Assembly (NCBI GenBank): GCA_964513655.1 | Contig: CAZENQ010000081.1 | Location: 1-14,502, forward strand | Length of the DNA: 14,502 bases | DNA from: G020350405 sp964513655 | Lineage (GTDB): Bacteria; Planctomycetota; Phycisphaerae; Sedimentisphaerales; Anaerobacaceae | Reading direction: 5' to 3' | Shown here: positions 1 to 6,306 of the stretch, in pieces | How positions within the stretch are numbered: the first letter of the stretch is position 1 | Layout: each line of letters opens with the position of its first letter | Program-made: the position numbers and the translations under genes | The notes under the pieces: model-generated | Told to the model about the DNA's origin: nothing | What the model saw: only the letters and a program-made list of their open reading frames with translations | The model's database searches: none

Positions 1-347
1 TCGTTACCGTGCTCGGCCAAAAGGGCCTTGTTGGCGGTGACGACGTCCTTGCCAGCCTCTAACATTTTAAGCTGGATATCCCTCGCTGCATCGGTACCGC
101 CGACCAGCTCGACGCCTATTTGAATAGTGTCATCGTCTAATAGTTTGTTCAAATCATTGGTAAGGATACCGTCGGGCAGCTTTACCTGCCGCGGTGACTG
201 CGTATCGACATCGACGACACATGCAAGCTCCAGCCGCAGACCGGTCTTGGCCGCAATCGAATCAGCTTCTTCGAGTATCAGCTTCGCAACCCCGCAGCCA
301 ACGGTGCCGAAGCCGACAAGACCAACTTTTACATTTCTCTCAGCCAT
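1..347 (-). CDS. hom: Homoserine dehydrogenase, N-terminal part (runs off the window)
   Basis: NAD(P)-dependent enzyme that reduces aspartate semialdehyde to homoserine, in the cytoplasmic pathway to threonine, methionine and isoleucine. Translating the minus strand from the ATG at 347 gives 115 uninterrupted residues up to the window edge. They show a Rossmann nucleotide-binding start (VGLVGFGTVGCGV, residues 8-20, with GFGTVG at 12-17), the ELVGGTDAA stretch at 80-88, and the family hallmark VVTANKALLAEHG at 102-114 with its conserved Lys107. The catalytic half and any ACT domain lie outside the window. The start fits the family because the Rossmann glycines begin about ten residues in, as is usual; the Shine-Dalgarno is weak. 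The gene lies 122 bases downstream of the RluA-family gene on the same strand and may have its own promoter in that gap. No fused aspartokinase domain precedes it. The family call is firm; only completeness is unknown. Confidence 0.93.
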   Translation of the reverse strand, partial: MAERNVKVGLVGFGTVGCGVAKLILEEADSIAAKTGLRLELACVVDVDTQSPRQVKLPDGILTNDLNKLLDDDTIQIGVELVGGTDAARDIQLKMLEAGKDVVTANKALLAEHGN

Positions 348-378
348 AATCCAATATCTCGCAATTTACAATTCGTAG

Positions 379-405
379 TCTATAAATCCATTGGTAAATA
401 GTCAA
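379..405 (-). promoter_or_regulatory. Candidate sigma70-type promoter for hom
   Basis: On the minus strand TTGACT (400-405) is followed after 15 bases by TATAGA (379-384); shifting the -10 to TAGACT gives a 17-base spacer. It lies about 30 bases upstream of the hom start. One -35 mismatch and a short or shifted spacer make this plausible but not strong. The call is from sequence only. Confidence 0.35.
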
Positions 406-469
406 CAGACAATTAATCCCGGTCAAGCAAAAACCGCCAGACTCTTGAGATTATAAGGAAAGAAAATAA

Positions 470-1273
470 TCAGTATAATCTTTGGGTCTCTATGATATTC
501 GTGAAATTGTCGGGGTTGGAAAAGGCATCGAGGCCTTTGGAATTGTGTTTGGTGAGCATCTTTATCGTTGCGGCGAGTTTTTTATCGAGGCCTGCCACAA
601 AGCAACTGGGTTTATCGGGCTGCGACTCACTCAGCTCAATTTGATAAGCGTGCAGTGTCAATCGGTCGACAAGCGGCCTTTCGGTCCGGCCTTGAGCCAA
701 TCGATAGTCCGGCTTGAAATCAGACAGAAATAACGCACGCTTGCTCCCATATAACGGGTCGATAGCTAAAGGCAGACCGATGCTGGGCAGGTGGACGCGA
801 ATTTGGTGCGTTCGGCCGGTTAAAGGATGCACCGCCAACAAAGCAGTGGAGCCGAAATCGGCAAGCAATTTCCATTCGGTAATTGCTTCTTTGCCTTTTT
901 TACGCGCGACACGCATAAGATTGGGATTCCTGCTATCCGGGGCCAAACGAGCATCGATTGTGCCTTCAGGTGCCGAAACCGGACCGGTTACAAGAGCCAG
1001 ATAGGTTTTCTTGATGAGCCTTTTTTCGAAGCAACTTGAAAACCTGGATTGCATCTGCTTCTTTCTGGCCAGAATCATGGCGCCGGAAGTGTCTTTATCC
1101 AGCCGATGCACTAAGCGAAGCTTGCTGGACACCTGCGGGCTCAGCTGCTCGGAAAGTATATCAACAAGCTGCTGCGCACCTGAGCGGTCCTTTGTAACCG
1201 ATACCCCGGCAGGTTTGTTGACGACAATAATATCGACATCAGCATATATTATTTCGACTTTCTTTCTTGGCAC
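470..1273 (-). CDS. RluA-family 23S rRNA/tRNA pseudouridine synthase
   Basis: Converts specific uridines in rRNA or tRNA to pseudouridine. The 267-residue protein carries the RluA signature RLVHRLDKDTSGAMILAR (53-70), in which Asp59 of HRLD is the expected catalytic nucleophile. It also has the substrate-pocket motif HPLTGRTHQIRVHL (149-162) and the following GLPLAIDPLYG (166-176). There is no N-terminal S4 RNA-binding domain, so it resembles the short RluA/RluC-like proteins without S4; the exact target uridine cannot be read from sequence. The start is a GTG chosen because AGAGG (1281-1285) sits seven bases upstream and because the next residues lead straight into the conserved IIVVNKPAGVSV strand. 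The C-terminal tail beyond about residue 225 is not conserved in the family. It is divergent from the gene that starts at 1438. Confidence 0.9.
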   Translation of the reverse strand: MPRKKVEIIYADVDIIVVNKPAGVSVTKDRSGAQQLVDILSEQLSPQVSSKLRLVHRLDKDTSGAMILARKKQMQSRFSSCFEKRLIKKTYLALVTGPVSAPEGTIDARLAPDSRNPNLMRVARKKGKEAITEWKLLADFGSTALLAVHPLTGRTHQIRVHLPSIGLPLAIDPLYGSKRALFLSDFKPDYRLAQGRTERPLVDRLTLHAYQIELSESQPDKPSCFVAGLDKKLAATIKMLTKHNSKGLDAFSNPDNFTNIIETQRLY

Positions 1274-1280
1274 GTACTTG

Positions 1281-1285
1281 CCTCT
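1281..1285 (-). promoter_or_regulatory. Ribosome binding site supporting a GTG start
   Basis: AGAGG on the minus strand, seven bases before the GTG at 1273-1271. No in-frame ATG with a comparable site lies nearby, so this site decides the start of the pseudouridine synthase. Confidence 0.6.
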
Positions 1286-1319
1286 TAAGCGAATCGCACA
1301 CCATAAAAGCAGGGCATCT

Positions 1320-1325
1320 ATTATA
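1320..1325 (-). promoter_or_regulatory. Candidate -10 element for the RluA-family gene
   Basis: A perfect TATAAT on the minus strand, about 47 bases upstream of the GTG start. No good -35 hexamer is found at 16-18 bases, so the promoter is only tentative. It lies in the same divergent 164-base gap as the plus-strand promoter for the cysteine-cluster gene. Confidence 0.35.
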
Positions 1326-1355
1326 AGAACATTGCCGATAAACTGCTATATGTGC

Positions 1356-1385
1356 TTGACAATCGCTATCTACGAAAGTTAAAGT
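1356..1385 (+). promoter_or_regulatory. Candidate sigma70-type promoter for the YkgJ-like / hisS operon
   Basis: A perfect TTGACA (1356-1361) is followed after 18 bases by TAAAGT (1380-1385, four of six matches to TATAAT). The first gene of the unit starts about 50 bases downstream. The -35 is convincing and the -10 mediocre. Confidence 0.45.
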
Positions 1386-1437
1386 ACCGAGAGCGAACAA
1401 TGGTATATGAATTACAGTAGATTCGGAGTGCCTCTTG

Positions 1438-1839
1438 ATGGCAAAAAAGGTTTTGTGTGACGACTGCACGGGGCTGTGCTGCAGGTACTTCGCGCTGCCC
1501 ATTGAAACGCCGGAGGACAGGGGTGATTACGATGACATAAGATGGTATCTGTGTCATAAAAATATTACGGTATTTGTAGAGGATGGCGACTGGTACATAA
1601 ACATAAAAAACCAGTGCAAACACCTCTCTGAAAAAGACAAGCGGTGCAGGATATACCCTAAGAGGCCGCGGATCTGCCGGCAGTACCGCCACAAGACCTG
1701 TGACCTGGTTGAGGGCGAATACGACTACGAGCTGCATTTCACCACCGACAAGCAAATGGAAAAATACATAAAGATAAAATTCGGCGATAACGTAAAACAA
1801 AAACGGAAGATCCGAAGAAAGCAAAAGAAAGCCACATGA
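1438..1839 (+). CDS. YkgJ-family cysteine cluster protein (putative Zn/Fe chelating)
   Basis: Small cytoplasmic protein of unknown biochemical role, 133 residues from the ATG. It has eight cysteines in the pattern of the CxxCxxxCC (YkgJ, UPF0153) family: CDDCTGLCC at 7-15 (Cys7, 10, 14, 15), then Cys60 (QCKHL), Cys70 (RCRIYPKRPRIC), Cys80 and Cys88. This arrangement is thought to bind zinc or an iron-sulfur centre; that part is family knowledge, not proven here. The C-terminal 20 residues are very basic (Lys/Arg-rich), which may suggest nucleic-acid contact. A TTG lies one codon earlier (1435); ATG at 1438 was preferred because GGAG at 1425-1428 is nine bases upstream. Its stop overlaps the hisS start (ATGA at 1836), so the two are probably translationally coupled. 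Confidence 0.85.
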   Translation: MAKKVLCDDCTGLCCRYFALPIETPEDRGDYDDIRWYLCHKNITVFVEDGDWYINIKNQCKHLSEKDKRCRIYPKRPRICRQYRHKTCDLVEGEYDYELHFTTDKQMEKYIKIKFGDNVKQKRKIRRKQKKAT

Positions 1840-3134
1840 AGATACCGCCTGTAAAAGGCACCAGAGATTTTTATCCGCAGGATATGGCCCGCCGGAACTG
1901 GATGATTGACGGCTGGAAGAAGGTATCTCTGCGCAACGGCTTCGAGGAATACGATGGGCCGATATTCGAGTACCTGAAGATGTTCCAGCTCAAAAGCGGC
2001 GACGAAATCGTCGAGCAGCTCTTTTCACTCACCGACAGAGGCGGCAGAGACCTCGCCCTGCGACCGGAAATCACCCCCACCATGGCCAGGATGATAAACC
2101 AGCAGATAAACTCACTGCCCCGGCCTATAAAGTGGTTCTCCGTACCGAGACTTTTTCGCGCCGAGCGTCCCCAGAAAGGCCGCCTGCGTGAGTTCTTCCA
2201 GTGGAACGTCGACATAATCGGCACAGAGGACGTGCTTGCAGACGCTGAAATGATATTCTGCGCATTGGATTACCTGCAGGAAGTAGGACTGACACCGAAC
2301 GACATAGTGGTCAAGATATCCAGCAGAAAAATGTTAGCGGCGCTGTTGCGGTCAATCGGTATCGCGGAAGGTGAACTTGAACCTTTGTACGCTATACTGG
2401 ACAAACGCGCCAGGCTGCCCCAGGAAGCCTTCGAAGAGATGCTTACGCAACAAGTCGATGACGAAAAAAAGCGTAAAAGAGTACTTGAGCTCATGGCGAT
2501 CGAATCAATCAAGAAAATTGCCTCATCGCAGGAGTTGAGCAAATCAGCAAAAGAATCCGTGGATGAGGTACAGCGCTTATTTGAGCTTCTCGATGCCATG
2601 GGAGTTGGGGACTTTTGCCAGTTCGATATCGGAATCGTAAGAGGTCTGGCATATTATACCGGCATTGTATATGAGATTTACGATAGGGACAGCCGGCTTC
2701 GCGCTATCGGCGGGGGTGGCAGGTACGACAACCTGCTGCGTGATTTTGGTGGCCCGGCCGTACCGGCCACCGGCTTTGGTATAGGAGATTGCGTCCTCGG
2801 TATATTGCTTGAGGAGAAAGGATTGCTCGAAAAGCAGCTGCCGACGTGTCAGTTGGATTATTTTATCGCCTGCGTCCCTGATGTAATCTTCGACGATGAA
2901 TCCACACCCGAGGACCAAGCTGTTAAACTGACAGCTACACTCCGCAGAAGGGGGCTCTCTGCTGATTTCAGCTATAAGTTCGGCAGCCTTAGCAAGCAAC
3001 TCAAGCAAGCCTCCGAACGCAATGCCCAGAAGTGTATTATTATTGCAGAGGAGTTCAAAAGCGGCCAGCTCGTCGTCAAAGACATGGCAACTGGCAAGCA
3101 AAAGCTGATTGAATTAGACAAATTTTTCACATAG
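1836..3134 (+). CDS. hisS: Histidyl-tRNA synthetase
   Basis: Class II aminoacyl-tRNA synthetase that charges tRNA-His in the cytoplasm; usually a homodimer. The 432-residue length is normal. Visible landmarks are the N-terminal PVKGTRDFYP (5-14), the ALRPEITPTMARM stretch (74-86), motif 2 (VPRLFRAERPQKGRLREFFQ, 103-122), the histidine-specific RGLAYYTGIVYE (269-280), GGGGRYDNL (292-300), and motif 3-like PATGFGIGDCVLGILL (310-325). The C-terminal 100 residues fit the alpha/beta anticodon-binding domain. Most bacterial enzymes read RGLDYYTG; this one has Ala at that place, a variant I associate with archaeal-type and other HisRS lineages. The ATG overlaps the stop of the preceding cysteine-cluster gene, and a HYExAFE-type gene follows after 15 bases, so the three genes probably form one operon. 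Confidence 0.97.
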   Translation: MKIPPVKGTRDFYPQDMARRNWMIDGWKKVSLRNGFEEYDGPIFEYLKMFQLKSGDEIVEQLFSLTDRGGRDLALRPEITPTMARMINQQINSLPRPIKWFSVPRLFRAERPQKGRLREFFQWNVDIIGTEDVLADAEMIFCALDYLQEVGLTPNDIVVKISSRKMLAALLRSIGIAEGELEPLYAILDKRARLPQEAFEEMLTQQVDDEKKRKRVLELMAIESIKKIASSQELSKSAKESVDEVQRLFELLDAMGVGDFCQFDIGIVRGLAYYTGIVYEIYDRDSRLRAIGGGGRYDNLLRDFGGPAVPATGFGIGDCVLGILLEEKGLLEKQLPTCQLDYFIACVPDVIFDDESTPEDQAVKLTATLRRRGLSADFSYKFGSLSKQLKQASERNAQKCIIIAEEFKSGQLVVKDMATGKQKLIELDKFFT

Positions 3135-3149
3135 TACCAATGGGGGAAA

Positions 3150-3665
3150 ATGAAAGATTCCTCTCTCAACCACTACGAATGGGCCTTTGAAAACTGGCTC
3201 ATTGATAACCGTATCCACTACGTTTTGGTTGACGAACAGAAGCGAGCGGCCTTCGGACGCTCAAAGCTCAAGAGCTTCGATTTTTTATTGTACCCCAGTA
3301 ACCAGCAGGTGGTAATTGCCGAGGTCAAAGGAAGGTCGTTCAAAGGAACAAGTTTTGAGAAATTAACAGGCTTCGAGTGCTGGGTCACGACCGAGGACAT
3401 TGAAGGCCTCACAGGTTGGCAGGATGTTTTTGGCCTCGGGCACCTGGCTGTCTTTGTCTTTGCCTATAAGATGGAGAACATCGACATCGATTTTGATGGC
3501 AGGAGTGTCTATGACTTCGGCTCAAACAGATATGTATTCTTCGCCGTCAAATTAGATGATTACCGCAAATTTATGAAACGCCGCAGCCCGAAATGGCAAA
3601 CCGTAACCCTACCAGCCGAAAAATTCCGCCAGCACGCAGTCCAAATGCAAAACCTTTTGTTTTGA
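3150..3665 (+). CDS. HYExAFE-type protein with PD-(D/E)XK nuclease-like pattern
   Basis: A 171-residue soluble protein. It begins with HYEWAFE at 8-14, matching the HYExAFE label that I recall for a planctomycete protein family of unknown function. Downstream, KSFDFLLYP (41-49) gives Asp44, and VVIAEVKGRSF (54-64) gives Glu58 and Lys60. The order Glu10/Glu14, Asp44, Glu58-x-Lys60 is what a PD-(D/E)XK restriction-endonuclease-like fold would show: a helix Glu, then a beta-hairpin with D and ExK. A following aromatic-rich core (GFECWVTTEDIEGLTGW, then HLAVFVFAY) fits the rest of such a fold. Nuclease activity is inference only. The start is preceded by a run of five G at 3142-3146, a close-spaced Shine-Dalgarno. 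It sits 15 bases after hisS and is the last gene before convergent minus-strand genes. No membrane segments or signal peptide are seen. Confidence 0.8.
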   Translation: MKDSSLNHYEWAFENWLIDNRIHYVLVDEQKRAAFGRSKLKSFDFLLYPSNQQVVIAEVKGRSFKGTSFEKLTGFECWVTTEDIEGLTGWQDVFGLGHLAVFVFAYKMENIDIDFDGRSVYDFGSNRYVFFAVKLDDYRKFMKRRSPKWQTVTLPAEKFRQHAVQMQNLLF

Positions 3666-3708
3666 TACCACATAGCAAGCCATGTTCAGGTCAAGTGCCA
3701 ACAACATA

Positions 3709-3996
3709 TTAGGAGTTTTCTTGAGCCTTGGCTTGTTGATACTTCTTTTCCATGGATTTCCACATCCAATATCCCCAAACATAGCCGCCTATCGGAAAGG
3801 CTATGATTGCTGGCAAAAGCCACCACAAGAAGCTGTGTCTACCAAGCAGAAAGGACATCACCACGTGCATTATTACGCTCCATAAGATGCCAGTCATTAG
3901 TCCCCAGCAAGCAACACCGTAAAGCCAGATGAAATGCTGTCTTCCCTTCTGGCGCGTTTTCTCCCAACGGTCAATCTCTTTGACGGTCATCTGCAT
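3709..3996 (-). CDS. Small two-helix membrane protein, function unknown
   Basis: A 95-residue protein of unknown function. The N-terminus is charged (MTVKEIDRWEKTRQKGR). Two hydrophobic segments follow, at about residues 22-51 (FIWLYGVACWGLMTGILWSV and onward) and 56-78 (FLWWLLPAIIAFPIGGYVWG and onward). The tail is short and charged (KSMEKKYQQAKAQENS). This predicts a helical hairpin in the inner membrane with both ends in the cytoplasm. It is loosely like 2TM-domain proteins, but I cannot place it in a family. The frame stays open further upstream, into the neighbouring TIGR04076 gene, but the ATG at 3996 was chosen because AGGGG (4004-4008) lies seven bases before it and the upstream extension has no coding character. 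It is 65 bases downstream of the TIGR04076 gene and probably cotranscribed with it. Confidence 0.68.
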   Translation of the reverse strand: MQMTVKEIDRWEKTRQKGRQHFIWLYGVACWGLMTGILWSVIMHVVMSFLLGRHSFLWWLLPAIIAFPIGGYVWGYWMWKSMEKKYQQAKAQENS

Positions 3997-4061
3997 ATTT
4001 AGACCCCTAAAACTTAGCCAAAACAATTTACAAAAGAAACCGGCGCACAGCGTCAGTTTTC

Positions 4062-4352
4062 TTATTGACCAATTCTGGCAATTTCGAAAGTTACCGTACC
4101 GCCATCCGTGTAGTCTACAGGGTCGACACACTGGATGTATGCCTTGTCTTTATCTTCTTTGCCCGCCAGTCCCCACTCCTCCGGCGGTGAGATCAGAAGC
4201 GCATTATAGTACGGCATCAACGACACAAGCCCGTGCATACAAACCGGAATATCGCTGACAAGCTGGTAACCGTTTTCCAGCGTAAAATGGTCTCCGACTT
4301 TGTACATAGGGCACTTACCTTTAATCGCTTTGACCTTGACTAATAAATCCAT
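4062..4352 (-). CDS. TIGR04076-family small protein
   Basis: A 96-residue soluble protein matching what I know of the TIGR04076 family: an N-terminal beta strand, CPMYKVGDHF (14-23), a central CMHGLVSLMPYYNALL (38-53) and a final beta strand rich in Val, Thr and Phe. Cysteines at 14, 38 and 75 and His40 could bind a metal, but the function of the family is not known to me. An ATG twelve codons upstream (4388) is in frame; I chose the one at 4352 because a full GGAGG (4360-4364) lies seven bases before it, the upstream ATG has no such site, and family members begin near this strand. It is divergent from rsmD and lies upstream of the small membrane protein gene on the same strand. Confidence 0.75.
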   Translation of the reverse strand: MDLLVKVKAIKGKCPMYKVGDHFTLENGYQLVSDIPVCMHGLVSLMPYYNALLISPPEEWGLAGKEDKDKAYIQCVDPVDYTDGGTVTFEIARIGQ

Positions 4353-4359
4353 CTTTTTA

Positions 4360-4364
4360 CCTCC
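4360..4364 (-). promoter_or_regulatory. Strong ribosome binding site deciding the TIGR04076 start
   Basis: GGAGG on the minus strand, seven bases upstream of the ATG at 4352. It argues against the in-frame ATG at 4388, which lacks a Shine-Dalgarno. Confidence 0.7.
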
Positions 4365-4473
4365 GGCAATCTGCACCTCAATATTCATTCACTAATGTAA
4401 TTGCCTCCGTCGGCGCGTGCAAGGATTTTGTCGTCTTTCAACTCCTCAACAGGTCTGGATAAAACCTCTCGCT

Positions 4474-4499
4474 CTAAAACGCTTATTTTAGTATATTAT
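4474..4499 (+). promoter_or_regulatory. Candidate -10 region of rsmD with small inverted repeat
   Basis: TATATT (4492-4497), overlapped by TATTAT (4494-4499), lies only five to seven bases before the rsmD ATG at 4505. The six-base inverted repeat CTAAAA-N6-TTTTAG (4474-4491) sits where the spacer would be. No clear -35 and no Shine-Dalgarno is seen. If the -10 is real, the transcript would be leaderless or nearly so. Confidence 0.3.
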
Positions 4500-4504
4500 C
4501 GCGG

Positions 4505-5077
4505 ATGCGAATCATAGCCGGCAAAAAACGAGGAATGAAACTGCTTAGCCCCAGGAAAGACGTATCCCGGCCCATTATTGACAGGGTCAAGGAATCGCTT
4601 TTCAGCGTGCTCTACAAGTACGACCTGCCGGACGGCAAAATCGTCGCTGACCTGTTCTGCGGCGTCGGCTCATTGGGCCTGGAGGCACTAAGCAGGGGGG
4701 CTAACTTTGTTACATTCGTCGAAGAAGACCCGAATATTATTTCGACCTTAGAGACCAACATCGAAAAGGCCGGCTTCGTCGACAGAGCAAAAATCGTCCG
4801 GGCCGATGCCTTCAAGATTGGTGCACCGCCCAATGAGCAGCCATACGACCTTGTTTTCGTCGACCCTCCGTATGCAGACACTACAGAAATTGGCGATGAC
4901 TCACCATTGAGTGAATTGCTGGCTATACTAATCAACCAGCTCGCCCCGGACGGCACCGTCGTAGTCAGAACAAGCAAACGCACACAGTTGTTAGAGCAAT
5001 ACGGCCAATTGCACGTAATAGAGCGGCGCCAGTGGGGGACGATGGCCGTAACCATATTACAGAAGACCAATAAATGA
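4505..5077 (+). CDS. rsmD: 16S rRNA (guanine-966 N2) methyltransferase
   Basis: SAM-dependent methyltransferase that modifies a guanine in helix 31 of 16S rRNA (E. coli G966) during 30S assembly. The 190-residue length is typical. It opens with the family-specific MRIIAGKKRGMKLLSP (1-16) and the RPIIDRVKESLFSVL block (22-36). The SAM-binding motif I is ADLFCGVGSLGLEALSRGA (48-66), the acidic loop is FVEEDP (71-76), and the catalytic motif IV for base N-methylation is DPPY (120-123, in YDLVFVDPPYAD). The start codon leads directly into the conserved IIAG, so the start is secure although no Shine-Dalgarno precedes it. Its TGA overlaps the ATG of the next gene (ATGA, 5074-5077), indicating translational coupling with the CCA-adding-type enzyme. 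Confidence 0.94.
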   Translation: MRIIAGKKRGMKLLSPRKDVSRPIIDRVKESLFSVLYKYDLPDGKIVADLFCGVGSLGLEALSRGANFVTFVEEDPNIISTLETNIEKAGFVDRAKIVRADAFKIGAPPNEQPYDLVFVDPPYADTTEIGDDSPLSELLAILINQLAPDGTVVVRTSKRTQLLEQYGQLHVIERRQWGTMAVTILQKTNK

Positions 5078-6294
5078 CAAACAGACAGGCAGCTATCAAA
5101 ATCATCAGGCGATTGCACAGCAAGGGTTTCCAGGCCCTGTTGGCAGGCGGCTGTGTTCGCGATATGTTGCTACGCAGACCGGCCACTGATTACGATATTG
5201 CCACCGACGCTGTGCCCGCAGAGGTGATAAAGTTATTCAGACGCACATTAAAAGTCGGAGCCAAATTCGGCGTAGTGATAGTCTTGCTCGAAGGCAAGCA
5301 GGTGGAGGTCGCAACATTCAGGACTGAGACCGGCTATGCCGACGGCAGGCACCCCACTAAGGTCAAATTCACCACTGCCGCCGAAGATGCCGGCCGAAGA
5401 GACTTTACCATAAACGGAATGTTCTTCGACCCACTGACCAAAAAAGTAATCGACTACGTCAGCAGCCGGGCCGACCTCAAGAAACGACTCATAAGAACCA
5501 TCGGCAAGCCGAAAGAACGGTTTGGTGAAGATTACCTTCGAATGTTACGGGCCGTGAGATTTTCCACTCAACTCGGGTTTGCAATCGAGCCAAAGACTTT
5601 CTCAGCCATTCGTAGACACGCAAAAAGCATATCCAAAATAAGCGGCGAACGCATCGCAATGGAACTGGAGGCGATTTTAGTAAGCCCCAACCGCTCAATC
5701 GGAGCATCACTGCTGACCAGGAGCAAATTGGTGGAAACAGTCTTTCCCGGCCTTGACAGCAAAAAAATGAATTTAGCAGTTAAGATACTAAACCAACTGC
5801 GTAAAAAGGTGGATTTTCCGCTGGCGCTGGCCTGCCTGTTTGCTGGATGTCCGACCGAATTCGCGCTCGAGAAATGTCGTGTCTTGAAACTAAGCCGTAA
5901 CCAGACAAAGCACATAAAATTCCTCCTGGCCAACAGGGGCAAGCTGCTCGAAGATAAAATGTTCTTGGCCGAACTGAAATTGACACTCGCGCAGCCTTAC
6001 TTCTGGGACCTCTACGAACTGCAAAGAGCAATTCAAAAGGCCAAACGCAAGAGCGTTGCTCCATTGACCAAACTGCGAAGGAGAATAAAGGCCTTAGGCG
6101 ACATAGAGTTAAGGCCCAAACCACTGCTCGACGGCCACGAGCTGATGCGATTAGGTGCTGTGCCGGGACCGGGCCTCGGACAGTTGGCGCAGGAAATGTA
6201 TATCGCACAGTTGGAAGGTCAGTTACAAACCACTGCCCAGGCCAGACAGTGGGTACAGAAATGGCTGCAAAAACACAGAATTATTGAGAAATAG
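5074..6294 (+). CDS. CCA tRNA nucleotidyltransferase / poly(A) polymerase family protein
   Basis: Class II nucleotidyltransferase that adds CCA to tRNA 3' ends or a poly(A) tail to RNA; sequence alone does not separate the two cleanly. The 406-residue protein shows the head-domain motif LLAGGCVRDMLL (22-33), the metal-binding pair in TDYDIATD (38-45; Asp39 and Asp41), EVATFRTETGYADGRHP (78-94), the NTP-binding RRDFTINGMFFDP (108-120), and GEDYLRMLRAVRF (151-163). The C-terminal block LLDGHELMRLGAVPGPGLG (about 354-372), followed by a WVQKWLQK helix, is the usual end of bacterial CCA-type enzymes. No HD phosphohydrolase motif is seen. It overlaps rsmD by ATGA and is followed after only 12 bases by the sulfatase gene, so it may be cotranscribed with both. 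Confidence 0.9.
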   Translation: MTNRQAAIKIIRRLHSKGFQALLAGGCVRDMLLRRPATDYDIATDAVPAEVIKLFRRTLKVGAKFGVVIVLLEGKQVEVATFRTETGYADGRHPTKVKFTTAAEDAGRRDFTINGMFFDPLTKKVIDYVSSRADLKKRLIRTIGKPKERFGEDYLRMLRAVRFSTQLGFAIEPKTFSAIRRHAKSISKISGERIAMELEAILVSPNRSIGASLLTRSKLVETVFPGLDSKKMNLAVKILNQLRKKVDFPLALACLFAGCPTEFALEKCRVLKLSRNQTKHIKFLLANRGKLLEDKMFLAELKLTLAQPYFWDLYELQRAIQKAKRKSVAPLTKLRRRIKALGDIELRPKPLLDGHELMRLGAVPGPGLGQLAQEMYIAQLEGQLQTTAQARQWVQKWLQKHRIIEK

Positions 6295-6306
6295 AAGAGC
6301 GCACAA

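Noticed and set aside
441..469. Terminator after the RluA-family gene
   Set aside because: Only a five-base stem with a long loop could be drawn on the minus strand; no GC-rich stem followed by a T run.
1435..1437. TTG start for the cysteine-cluster gene
   Set aside because: The ATG at the next codon is better placed relative to GGAG and is the more usual codon.
1366..1824. Minus-strand 152-codon frame opposite the cysteine-cluster gene
   Set aside because: The plus-strand product has the family cysteine pattern; the antisense product has no recognisable motif.
3666..3708. Terminator between the convergent HYExAFE and membrane protein genes
   Set aside because: No hairpin with a T run was found in these 43 bases.
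3682..3885. Plus-strand 67-codon frame after the HYExAFE gene
   Set aside because: It overlaps the antisense two-helix membrane protein gene, which has a good ribosome site and clear membrane topology; the plus-strand frame has neither a ribosome site nor domain features.
3997..4131. N-terminal extension of the two-helix protein (start at 4131)
   Set aside because: It would overlap the TIGR04076 gene by 70 bases, has no coding character, and a better start with AGGGG exists at 3996.
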